Positions 55,031 to 64,000 of a DNA stretch of 64,000 bases are shown here, one piece after another (position 1 is the first letter of the stretch; every line of letters starts with the position of its first letter). Both the position numbers and the translations under genes were made by a program. The notes under the pieces are model-generated. The model searched no databases. It worked only from the letters and a program-made list of their open reading frames with translations, and was not told the DNA's origin. Where the stretch lies: the NCBI GenBank assembly GCA_023375785.1, contig SZWC01007284.1:4420-68419 (forward strand), read 5' to 3'. Source of the DNA: Penium margaritaceum (lineage: Eukaryota; Streptophyta; Zygnematophyceae; Desmidiales; Peniaceae).

Positions 55031-57250
55031 AGGTGGTCAATGACAGCTCTTGTAGGACCATTGGACCGTTATTTTGATCTCTCGTATGACAGATGTACTG
55101 GATCCCCTCTCCAATTATCCGAGGGTCCTTTGAACAAGAATCAGAGTCAGAGACCAAGTATTCCTGAAACTGTAGAAAGCTGCTATGCTGGGGGGACTGG
55201 AAGGAGTGGAGTCGTCACATGTGGTGGTGGTACAAGAAAATCCACTAGCTCTACCAGAGGAGCGTGTCCAATGTGCATGCATGGCGGAAGCAAGACAAGC
55301 ATCATTTGGTGGCACCGTGCAGTTCAGGGAAAAATTCCTAGATGCACCACAGCTCTAGCATGTGATCGTGCCAGAGGGTGGGATGGAAGAGGAAGGCACA
55401 GATGCTCCTATGCCCTTTCCCCGGCTGCTTTTCCCCCCATCTGGAACCCCATATTGAACCCCATCCCTTCCCTTGCCCTTCCCCTTACTCCCCTTGATTA
55501 ACCAAGGAGGAGGCAAAGGCAGAGGAAGAGGAGGGTGATGCAGAAGATGTGGATGGAGATGGAGGTGACAGAGCACTGGTAACAAGAGCAACGATAGTAC
55601 AATGTATATTTTTTTTGTTTTTTTATTTCAATGCACTCCATCAGATGGTGAGTTGTTGTGCGGTGAAATCCCAAAGCACACATAGCAACCGAGCCTATCT
55701 AAGAAGGGCTCGGTTGCTAGGTGCTCAAGTTCAAATACCTTCATTTCATGAAAAATATTCGATATTTCAGGGATGAGGCCACTAAAGATGGATAAAACAG
55801 CAGGTGGATTTCCAGGTGCAGTGGGTCCAATGACATATAGCAGTTTGAGACTGTGTACCTAGTAAGCATCAGTGGTCTCATCAGCTCGCATTGCAAGCTG
55901 GGTGAACTTGACAGTAAAGATTCTCCAGATAGTATGGATGGTCACAGTTTTGTAGTTCTTGATGAGCGCATAGGCTCCAACTGTATTAGCAGTTATGCGG
56001 CTTGTGTTTCCCACATTTTACAAGCTGATCTTGTCAGTAAGATCATTTGGCGCTCCAGTAATAAGAACACACAGCACAAGCAAAATCAGAAGGAACAGGG
56101 AAAAACATCAGCACGACAGAGGGATCAAGAGCATGGTAGTAATCTTAGAGCTTCTCACCCTAAACCCAGCCACTGAAGGGGACCTTCCAAGGCAAGAGTG
56201 AGAATGAGAGGTTGGTAGTATAGGAGGTGCTGGCGAGTCAACGCCATACTGATGCTACGAAGGTTGTGCACATGCTTTGGATGCAGCACATGCTTTGGCT
56301 GTGGCACCAGCTGCAGCTGCTGCTGTGATGGGATTAGACTGAGTGGACAGAGGGAAAGAGGCAAAGGAGAAAGGAAAAGGAGTGGTACCGAATGCAGCAC
56401 CAATGCCAGGAGCAGGAAGAGAGCTCAGAGTGGAGGGGAGACCAAAAATGACCAGGTCTTCGACGTGGTCATCAAACGCATCTTGGTCGCTCTACTCACA
56501 ATTCAAGCGTTTTGCGACAGCTCTCTAAGCTGTGAGTGCCTCTTGAAGGGCAGTATGCTCAAGCTGTAGGATTTATTGAAGTGCAACGTGTTCTTCATCT
56601 TAAACAGGGATGCTCACTCAGCCTAGTGGCAAAGGGAAAATGGATGTGGAAGGGCAGTAGCTATAGATGTGACTATCACAGAAATGGTGGATGTGGTGGA
56701 GATGAGAATGGAAGCAATGCCATGAGATTGGAGGCGGTGAGAGAGAAGATGGCTGCTACCATCAAGATGAGGACGATAAGATGTTGTGCTCTTAATGAAG
56801 CAGAGGAAGATGATGTAGCCAGTGCTGTGGCTGGAGGTGACGCTGGATGCAAGGGTTGTGGCATCCATGGCTGCTTCTGAGGCAACTGCGTCTGCGGTAG
56901 CAGCTGCCTCCATGGCTACATTAATGGAAGATGCAGAAACAGGCCCCAAATAAGACAGTTGTCGCAGGAAATGCCTCAATGGCACAGCCAGCAGCTGTGC
57001 TGGCTGGTGCGTGCGGTGTGAGGGCTGCCTCAAGCACAGAAGACACGTCAGAGGATGGAGCTAACATGGATGATGCCAATTTCTTTTATGTATTTTTCCA
57101 TCCATCTTGTGGCCTTGAGTCTGCAGGGCTTGTCGGTTCAGAGAATGGACACAATGCACCACAATTGCGGAATCCTGGCGGTCCACCTTGGCGCCACCAG
57201 GACCTCTGCCACTGTGTGTTCATCTCCCTCCTGACCACAAGACCCTTAGG
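55031..57250. other. no gene recognised; possible weak retroelement gag on the minus strand
   Basis: Frames up to 153 codons (55040-55501, plus) match nothing I know. On the minus strand 55760-56570 has fragments with gag-like flavour (a VKFTQLAMRADETTDAY piece; a P/A-rich stretch at about 56200-56450), but in different frames with stops. I do not call a gene. Confidence 0.35.
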
Positions 57251-57256
57251 AGACAG

Positions 57257-57643
57257 TGTGAAATAAATATGTGATTATCAGACCTATACTTCTTTAGGAA
57301 ACCTAGAATAGTCCCTCTGACCAGTAGTGGAAATACCTATTCTACGTCTGTTTGCAGCTTTTGCCTCACAAACTGCTATAGGGGTATTTCCGAAATTGGA
57401 GAACCCCCTTTGGGGACACGAAAGGGCTATGCCCTTGATCGCAAGCGCTAGCTGGCAAGTGAGGCTTGACGGCCACTGGATGAGGCTCAAGTAGCAAGCC
57501 TCACCCGTAAGAGGGATCTTTTCCTTTACTTGGGCAATTGTATTTGTTTTAGGTTTTCTGCCAAGGTGTTTTGGCCCTATCCCACTCTAACATTCACTGT
57601 TTGACCTGGAACAATTTCCACGCAATATTTTTCTTTCTTCTCA
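57257..57643 (+). mobile_element. LTR J, distantly related to copia F's LTR
   Basis: Ends TCTCA immediately before a degenerate primer-binding site. Its middle (57455-57525) has the same order of blocks as F's LTR: a GGCC...GGATGAG box, then CTCACCCGTARGARG and a TCTTTTC run. The left edge TGTGAAAT is a guess. Confidence 0.55.
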
Positions 57644-57655
57644 TGGTATTAGAGT
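57644..57655 (+). other. degenerate primer-binding site after LTR J
   Basis: TGGTATTAGAGT differs from TGGTATCAGAGC at two positions, both C-to-T. Confidence 0.6.
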
Positions 57656-60040
57656 AATTTTCTGGGCCTGAGGAGGAGCCAAAATAGGTGCAGTGTGCAA
57701 GAAGAGGGATGACCAGTGATGCACGCCGGACGCACAAGGGCGTGAGGAGCCGCCAGTGATTCCATAGGGGTTTTTGCAGCTTTGAATGGCCTCAGGGGTA
57801 TCTTGGAGGTGCCCAGGGACTTGCCAAGGCCAATGATATGTGCCAGAAGGCTATGGGGCCGAGAGAACCAAATGCCACTCCACCACCACCTCAAGGGCCA
57901 GCCCAACAGGGCGTGGCCACCACATTGGGGCTGGGTCAAGGGCAGGGAAGGGTGGGGAGGGTGTCTTGCAGAGCCTCAGCAATCTCCAAGGAATTTCACA
58001 GAAAGGCTCTCTTCTAAAAACTGGACACAAAGTGGGCCCAGAACACTGCTGCCGAATGTTTCTTGGACGCCAGAACATTCTCTCTCACCTATTCCTGTGT
58101 CCCTAAACCACAGAAGGGATGCCGACCACTGAAGGTGGTATTGAGGGCGAGATTGAGGGTGGAGAGGGTGGAGATTCCATCAATCCATTAATTGTTATTG
58201 AAATTAGGATCTTCAGATACCTTAGGAATGCATCACAATACTTCTTACAATTGCTGTTCACTTGAATTACACGCTTTAAAGCGTTATTGTGCACAACCTG
58301 CACACTTAAGATCTGCTCAACTCCTTGTACACAATGTGAGTTACAACGTAATTGTCAAGGGCCTCAATCAGGCATTCAACTGGACGACTCGTCTGTTGCC
58401 AATTCCAATGGTATGCTGCATTACTGAAATGATGAAGTACAGACGAAGCAATCTACAAATGAAAGTACTACCTACTTATGCTAGTCTAAGCAGCAGCAAA
58501 TGCAGAGTAGCGAGATGCTCATAAAGCCTCAGACTGTCCGGTACTCCGGTGTCTGATCTTCCTCATTCACGGCTGTACCGGACGCGGGTCTTGAGCACAC
58601 TGAGGTTGGCGGACGCCCAGTGCCCTCGGTGCTTGTCGACGTGAAAGGAGCCCTCGCTCGCACTCTCGGTCGCTCGACGGCTGCAATCAGCCTGTCGTTT
58701 CCAGCTGCGATCATCCACCTTCCAATCACCTGTTACAAAGATCTTCAGTCACGTCGATGCGAGAGGAGCTGTTGCTCACACTCTCGGTCCGCGATCCTCC
58801 ACCGTCGGATCTCCTTTGATGAAGATCTCTTCTTCCGATCCTCGGTCCTCCGTCGTAGTTCCTGTTTTTCCCGTGTCGAGTAGGTAGACATAGACTATGC
58901 TACTTTTGGTGTCCAGTTGTAGTAGAAGGTATTCCACTTTCTTCTTTTTTATGTTGGCTTTCAATCCAGCCGTTGGATTGAGCTGAAATCGGGAGCGTAG
59001 CATATTGATGCCGAGATCTTTCCATTGGTGTCGTTGGATCTTACACCGGAGCAGCCAGGAAGGAGGTATGCAGTTTTCAAAATTCCCCTCCTTGTACCAC
59101 AATCACCACAGGAGATGTGCGCACAACGAAAAATGCCCCCCCATGAGAACGGAAGGATTTGAGATAGCGAGGCACCAGTTTGCATGTCCCGGAAAATCCC
59201 CCCCCCCTCCCCTCCCCCATGCAAGCCGAGCCGAGCCAAAGGGGAGCAAGAGCAAAAGAAACGGCAACAGGGGTGCATCGTTGGACTTAGTTGTACCCAT
59301 TCGGGCCATGCCTGGACCAAGCCCTATGGCAGTAACGTGGTGCCAACGGTACCCCCCTGTCTGAACTGCCCGAGGGGAAGCTCCCCCCCCCCCCTCCCAC
59401 GTCTGGTCCCCGTGGGTAAGCTGACAGCGGCAGCCTACCATTGGGGAGTGAATACCGAACGCCAGCAGGACGGTAATGTTTGCCTCAGAAATGCAAATGT
59501 GGCCGTCGTGGGTGCAGCCGACTGACGGTGGAAAAAGGGCGTGGCAGCAGGCAGACCCTTCCCAGGAGAGAGGATAGGAGGCCCACAGACAATTGTCAAG
59601 AACTTCCGGGAAGAGCTAGAGGGGAGAAGTGAGCGAGCGGTCAACGAGTAAAGAAGGCAGCCTATAGTGTGTTGCGAAGCGAGGATGGAGCCGTGAGCAG
59701 GTAACCGCAAGGCCAAGGAGCGATGCGCAAGGGGAAGCACGAACGAGAGAGCAGAAGCAAGCAGAAGCAAGCGGGGGGAGAGCAACAGCACCTCGAACAG
59801 CCACCAGATCCAATGCCTCATGTGGGGGGATCTGGGAGGCCATGCGAGGAGCGGGAGAGAGAGAGCAGAGCGAAGAGGAGAGGGGCTTGGCGGCCATGCC
59901 CGCTCCGGATCCGTGCCAACGCCTCATATGGGGGGCACGGAAACGGAGCATCACAGCGGCGCTGCCGAGAGCCACCTCCGTCTGTCCCAACGCCTCATGT
60001 GGGGGGGATAGAAGGAGACGACCGAGAGAGGGAGCGGACG
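57656..60040. other. leader of element J and 3' flank of copia I; no gene recognised
   Basis: 57656-58130 is probably untranslated leader of the element whose LTR is J. 58500-60040 lies downstream of copia I's stop codon on the minus strand, so its 3' LTR should be here, but no ends could be set. Long C runs at about 59197-59216 and 59380-59397 would be polypurine tracts on the minus strand. Confidence 0.35.
59810..60010 (-). repeat. three dispersed copies of CCAAYGCCTCATRTGGGGGG
   Basis: Copies start at 59810, 59916 and 59987, differing at one or two bases, in otherwise unrelated surroundings. They lie just downstream of copia I's RNase H on its coding strand. Confidence 0.75.
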
Positions 60041-60720
60041 CTAGGGAGCGAAGAGACCAAGGTAGGTGCAGAGAAGAGCGTGACGCTTAGAATCCAGTAC
60101 CTTCGTGAGTATGTCGGCGGTCTGGTCGGCAGTGGGGACGTAGTCAAGCTGAACCTCACCATCAGCGACGGTGTCGCGGACGTAGTGGAACTGGCGTTTG
60201 ATGTGCTTTGTGCGATCAACAAGAATAGGGTCTTCAGAGGGGGGCAATGGCGCCTTCGTTGTCGTAGTACAGGATGGTGGGTTCCATTTTATCAAAGCCC
60301 AGTTCAGCAAGAAGCATGCAAAGCCACACGGCTTCACGCGTAGCTTCACTTTCTGCAATGCATTTGGCCTTTATAGAAGAGAGGGCCACGAGGGATTGTT
60401 TCTTGGAGCGCCAGCTGACGGGGCCACCATTGAGAAGGAAAACGTACCTGGAAGTTGATTTGCTGGTGGAGTGGTCACCGGAGAGATCGGCGTCACTGTA
60501 CCCGATGAGAGTGTTATTGCCGCTGTCTTGATAACGGATCTGAAGCGCTGTGATGTTGCGGAGATAGCGGATGGATCGCTTGGCTGTGACAAGATGGGCG
60601 TGTGAGGGAGTTTGACGGCCTTGACTGAGGATGCCAACGGCGTAGGAGAGGTCGGGTTGCGTAGAGACGGAGGCATACATGATGGAGCTGACCATGCGCG
60701 GGTAGATTTTGGTGTCCGCG
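60041..60720 (-). pseudogene. copia I RNase H
   Basis: GYSDADLSGDHSTSKSTSRYVFLLNG, KKQSLVALSSIKAKCIAESEA and YYDNEGAI. After a frameshift at about 60240-60350, HIKRQFHYVRDTVADGEV and TADQTADILTKVL complete the domain. Ala-Lys-Cys replaces the usual Ala-Glu-Tyr, which would affect catalysis. Confidence 0.85.
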
Positions 60721-61541
60721 AGAGAGGCTTTTGTGTCAGCTGTAATGGGTTTGGTCAACCCGTGTTGATCAGCCAAGGGGATGTCCATGGGGGAGGCAGT
60801 GCCGAGGCCAAACTTCTCAGCGACACGGTTGGCGTATGTCTGTTGCGAGAGGGAGGTGTGGACGTGAGCGTTGTCAGGGGAGACCTGGATCCCCAAGTAG
60901 TAGCTGAGTGGTCCCATGTCAGACATCTTGAAGCACGTAGTGAGTTGTTGTTTTAAGGTGGAGATGACGGTGATGGTGGGCCCAAAGAGGATGAGATCGT
61001 CAACGTATAGGATGACTCCGAGTGATTGTGTGCTTGCTCAGAAGTACACGGAATGATCAGAGTGAAGGCGTTGAAGACCCTGCGTGCGGAAGAACTCATG
61101 GATCTTCTTGTTCCATTGGCGTGGAGCCTGCTTGAGGCCGTAGAGGGAGCAGTTCAATTTGCAGACGTAGTCTTCTTGACCGACGACTTCAAATCCTTCG
61201 GGTTGAGTCATGTAGATGGTCTCATCGAGATTGCCGTTGAGGAATGCGCACTTGGCGTCCATCTGGTGGAGGTGCCATTTGTTCATAGCTGTGAGGGAGA
61301 GGATGACGCAAATTGAAGAGTATTTGGCGACTGGGGCGAAGGTGTCGCTGTAGTTGACGCCCAGCACTTGACTGTATCCGCGAGCAATGAGGCTGGCTTT
61401 GTAGCGTTCGATTTCTCCTGCACCATTCAGCTTAGTGCGGAGCACCCATTTGCACGTGACAACAGGCTCATCGGATGGTCGTGGCACAAAAGTCCATGTG
61501 TTCTGCTTCTGGAGCTGTGTGTATTCTTCCAGTGCAGCGTG
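60721..61541 (-). pseudogene. copia I reverse transcriptase
   Basis: CKWVLRTKLNGAGEIERYK, LIARGYSQVLGVNYSDTFAPVA, MDAKCAFLNGNLDETIYM, SLYGLKQAPRQW and YVDDLILF (60996-61007) are all present, so the active site is intact. One TGA at 61038-61040 interrupts the frame between SVYF and ASTQS. Confidence 0.92.
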
Positions 61542-62790
61542 CTAACAGTGAGCGGATTCTGGTCCGCAAAATACATCTTTGTACCTTGTGGGGTCGACAG
61601 CTTGGATGATGAGGACTAGATCTTCGTCATCGTTGATGGTGAGATTGCTGAGTTGAAGAAATGTTGGATCACGTCTCATGCCTGTACTGCGTCGAAGTGG
61701 TGGAATATCTGCCTGATGATCTGCAACTGAGACAAGAGTCGCAGGTGCATGTTCAGCTGGAACGACAGGTAGCAGAACTCCATCATGTTCATCAGACTGA
61801 GGATCAAAAAAGAATTTTTGAAGAGGCTCTGCTTCAGTGGGTAGGTGAAGTATGGTGGTGATTGAGGCTGGGCTTCCTTGCACATTGCGGTTGGTGAAAC
61901 TCTCGTAAAAAATAGGATGGTGGCTGCAGACGACTCTTTTGCCAGATGGATCCCAGATACGGTAGATATCTGCATGGTCATCGTAGCCGAGGAGAATGCA
62001 GGGCTGGCTTCTTGGTTCCAGGTTGCATCGTTCTGTCGGGTGAATCCATGCATGTGCAGTGCAGCCAAAGATGCGTATATGCCCAAGATGAGGTGGGTGT
62101 CCCGTCCACGCTTCAAATGGTGTATGCATGCCTGCAGGGAGCTTTGATGTAGGAAGAAAATTGATGATGTAAGCAGCTGTTAGTATTGTTTCAGCCCAGA
62201 AGACGGATGAAAGTCCGGCTGTGTCCAGCATGCAACGAGTCTTCTCAAGGAGTGTCTGGTTCATCCTTTCTGCTTTCCCATTTTGTTGAGGTGTCTTCAG
62301 AATGATGGTTTGATGCTGAATGCCTTTGTGGGCAAAGTACACCTTCAAAGGACCATTGAAAAATTCTCCTCCGTTCTCTGATCGGATCTTCTTGACGGTG
62401 AGGTTGGTCTCATTCTCGATTTGTGTGATCTAGATCTTGAGGATTTCGGGAACTTCAGACTTGTGATGAAGCACTTTGACCCATACCACGTGGATGTAGT
62501 CGTCAAGGATCACCAGAAAGTAGTGTTTGCCAGACAGGGACGGTTCCTTGATGTAACAAAGAACCATGTGCAGACGTTCCAGTTTTCTTGTTGTGCTGAT
62601 GTCTGAATAGGACCGAAAACTGGCTTCATGATGTTTACCTGCAAGGCAGCCTGTGCATGGAGGTGCTGAGGCATGGTGGTGCAGTGTTGAGGGTAGATCC
62701 TTCACCAGTTGTTGGGTGGACATCTTGTGAAGTGTGCCAAAACTGATGTGCCCCAGTCTCTTGTGCCAGAGTTCAGTTGTTGGATCTGAG
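61542..62790 (-). pseudogene. copia I integrase and GAG-pre-integrase
   Basis: LWHKRLGHISFGTLHKM and CTGCLAGKHHEASF (pre-integrase), LERLHMVLCYIKEPSLSGKH, SENGGEFFN and QQNGKAERMNQTLLEKTRCML. The second Asp region is changed (Glu-Asn in SENGGEF) and the first catalytic Asp is Val in LHMVLC; the Glu in KAER is intact. The C-terminal FGCTAHAWIHPTER...LLGYDDHADIYRIW is well kept. TAG codons at 62430-62432 and 61542-61544 bound 61542-62348. Confidence 0.9.
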
Positions 62791-63300
62791 TTTGAGGTTC
62801 CGTCAGTGGATGAAAATGCAACCTCCACTGTAGTCGTTGAGATTATTGGTTCTTGGGTTTTTAGAACCGTGAGATTGCCAGTCCTCATGGCTACACCGGC
62901 TAGGGAGTTTCTATTGAAGATGCGGCAGTTTTTTTCAATGTCAAAAATCACTTGTAGTCCCTTGTCATTCATCCTTGTAACTGAGAGAATATTTGCTGCC
63001 AGATCGGGAACATAGAGGATATTTGTAAAAATCTGTGTTGTAGCCTTGCCCTCAAGAGAGATGCCAACCCGAACTGAGACTTCACCATATGCTCGGATGA
63101 TGCGCCCATCTCCAACTCTGACCGGTCTTGGAGTTGCAAAAGCTCTGTAGTTGGTGTACCACTCCTATTTGCAAGTCATGTGCTTGGTGCAGCCGGAATC
63201 AATAATACAGGCTAAGACTCCAGCTGCAAGGAGAAAGGGACTGTCGATGGAACAAAAGGCCAGCTCTTCCAGAGAGTTGGTCATTGGCCATCGCCATAGC
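62791..63300 (-). pseudogene. copia I protease
   Basis: ACIIDSGCTKHMTC holds the retropepsin Asp-Ser-Gly (63167-63205), and the usual ILYVPDLAANILSVTRMNDKG follows. A TAG after HMTCK and a one-base frameshift against gag at about 63270-63295 break it. Confidence 0.88.
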
Positions 63301-63969
63301 TTCTGAGCTGGCTGACTCATCAGTAGAGAATGGTTGAATGAGTGCATCTTGTGATGATGTGGGGATTGTCTCCATTTCAGCATCTGAATGGCTGAACCTT
63401 TGTTTGTTGTAAAAACCTGAGAACATGGCTGCAACGGAAGAGATGAGGTTAGATACTATAGTGTTGGCAGCCTTTTCTGGCTCAGCAGCGAGAAAATCTT
63501 GGTGATTGGGTCGTCGTTGATTGAAGAAAGGTTTGCGCTGAGGGCAGTTCTTCTAAACGTGACCTGGCTTCTTGCATCCCCAGCATATGCGTTCTTCTGT
63601 GTGCACATATGGACGAGGGTGGGCAACCGGTTGACTGTGATGTCGATGTCCGGAACCAGCCATATGTCCTTGTCCATAGTTGCCACCAGTACAACATGAT
63701 CAAAACTTTTTGGTTCGCTGCTCTTGATACTTGGCTGCAAGGGCGGACTCTCCGCCATTTTTTTTCACGTACGTTTCTTCTGTTAGCATAAGCTCATGAC
63801 TGGCTTTCTCAAGTGTGAGTGAGTAGGATTGGGCAGCAGCATTTTTGGCTGGGGCTGCTATGGCATCCGCGGCTGCAGCAGCAGCGGCGGCAGCACCGGC
63901 GTTTCCAACTGTTGCTCCAGCATTTCTCCTGCTTGGTTTGCCAAGAGAGCTTCCAGGCGAGCCAGCCAT
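63301..63969 (-). pseudogene. copia I gag C-terminal part
   Basis: The first in-window Met (63969) opens an Ala-rich stretch, followed by SLTLEKASHELMLTEETYVKKNG. The zinc knuckle CWGCKKPGHV*KNC has correct CCHC spacing (63544-63585) with a TAG inside. Another stop, TGA at 63700, interrupts it where Arg is plausible. The true gag start is probably outside the window, since the N-terminal capsid region is missing. Confidence 0.75.
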
Positions 63970-64000
63970 GCTGTTGTTGCTGCCAGTTCGGATGCGTTTT

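Larger units (their letters stand above)
60041..64000 (-). mobile_element. copia I: relatively well-preserved Ty1/copia element, running off the window
   Basis: From 63969 leftwards: gag, zinc knuckle, protease, GAG-pre-integrase, integrase, RT, RNase H. Only a handful of stops and one clear frameshift break nearly 4 kb, making it the least decayed polyprotein here. The 5' LTR lies beyond 64000. Confidence 0.9.

Noticed and set aside
55760-56570. Possible minus-strand gag
   Set aside because: The suggestive pieces are in different frames with multiple stops and lack a zinc knuckle or a linked protease. It is kept only as an unassigned region.
58551-58892. TGTCTGATC...GTAGACA as a possible 3' LTR of copia I
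   Set aside because: The termini look LTR-like, but no polypurine tract adjoins the right edge and no second copy is in the window to confirm it.
1-64000. CRISPR arrays, rRNA, tRNA or prokaryotic operons
   Set aside because: Repeats present are microsatellites, minisatellites or LTRs without regular unique spacers. No rRNA or cloverleaf tRNA sequence was recognised, and the coding features are eukaryotic.

Overview
The window is eukaryotic and reads like a retrotransposon-dense segment of a green-lineage genome. A streptophyte alga or other plant-like organism with extensin-type walls is my best guess, not a certainty. The reasons are a single intron-containing gene for a secreted, proline-rich (SPPPP) protein with a DOMON domain, plant-style Ty1/copia and Ty3/gypsy elements, and primer-binding sites matching the initiator-Met tRNA end. 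No bacterial gene organisation, rRNA, tRNA or CRISPR array was seen.

Layout. 1-340 is a TCTATA-type microsatellite. 340-9560 is gene-poor, mostly AT-rich DNA with small repeats and hairpins. 9560-12297 is a GC-richer unassigned stretch leading into the one credible host gene (12298-13744, two exons). It is followed by a trinucleotide repeat tract and a near-perfect 34-bp-arm hairpin (14726-14794).

From about 16.2 kb to the end the window is almost entirely decayed LTR retrotransposons. Copia A (minus, 16.2-20.5 kb) abuts copia B (minus, 20.5-25.1 kb). Gypsy C (plus, 25.5-29.1 kb) is fused to a copia fragment (29.1-29.9 kb). A non-coding repeat family with inverted copies fills 30.0-32.0 kb. 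A 13-copy 93-bp satellite inside a GA tract lies at 32.3-33.7 kb. A copia tandem array then runs 33.9-52.9 kb. In it, elements E and G share a middle LTR, E carries a complete nested copia F, and G carries a solo LTR. Both insertions fall in the RNase H region. 52.9-55.0 kb holds a minus-strand copia remnant H, about 57.3-57.6 kb a further LTR J, and 60.0-64.0 kb a minus-strand copia I that runs off the window.

No retroelement has an intact polyprotein. Comparing E with G shows how they decay: at six homologous codons one copy has CAG or CAA (Gln) and the other TAG or TAA, in both directions. Two single-N gaps (24741, 27307) are each flanked by exact duplicates of 222 and 218 bp and are best read as unmerged assembly joins. 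I found no new defence or metabolic system. The most interesting material is the architecture and mutational record of the retroelements, the phase-locked satellite, and the DOMON/proline-rich wall protein.
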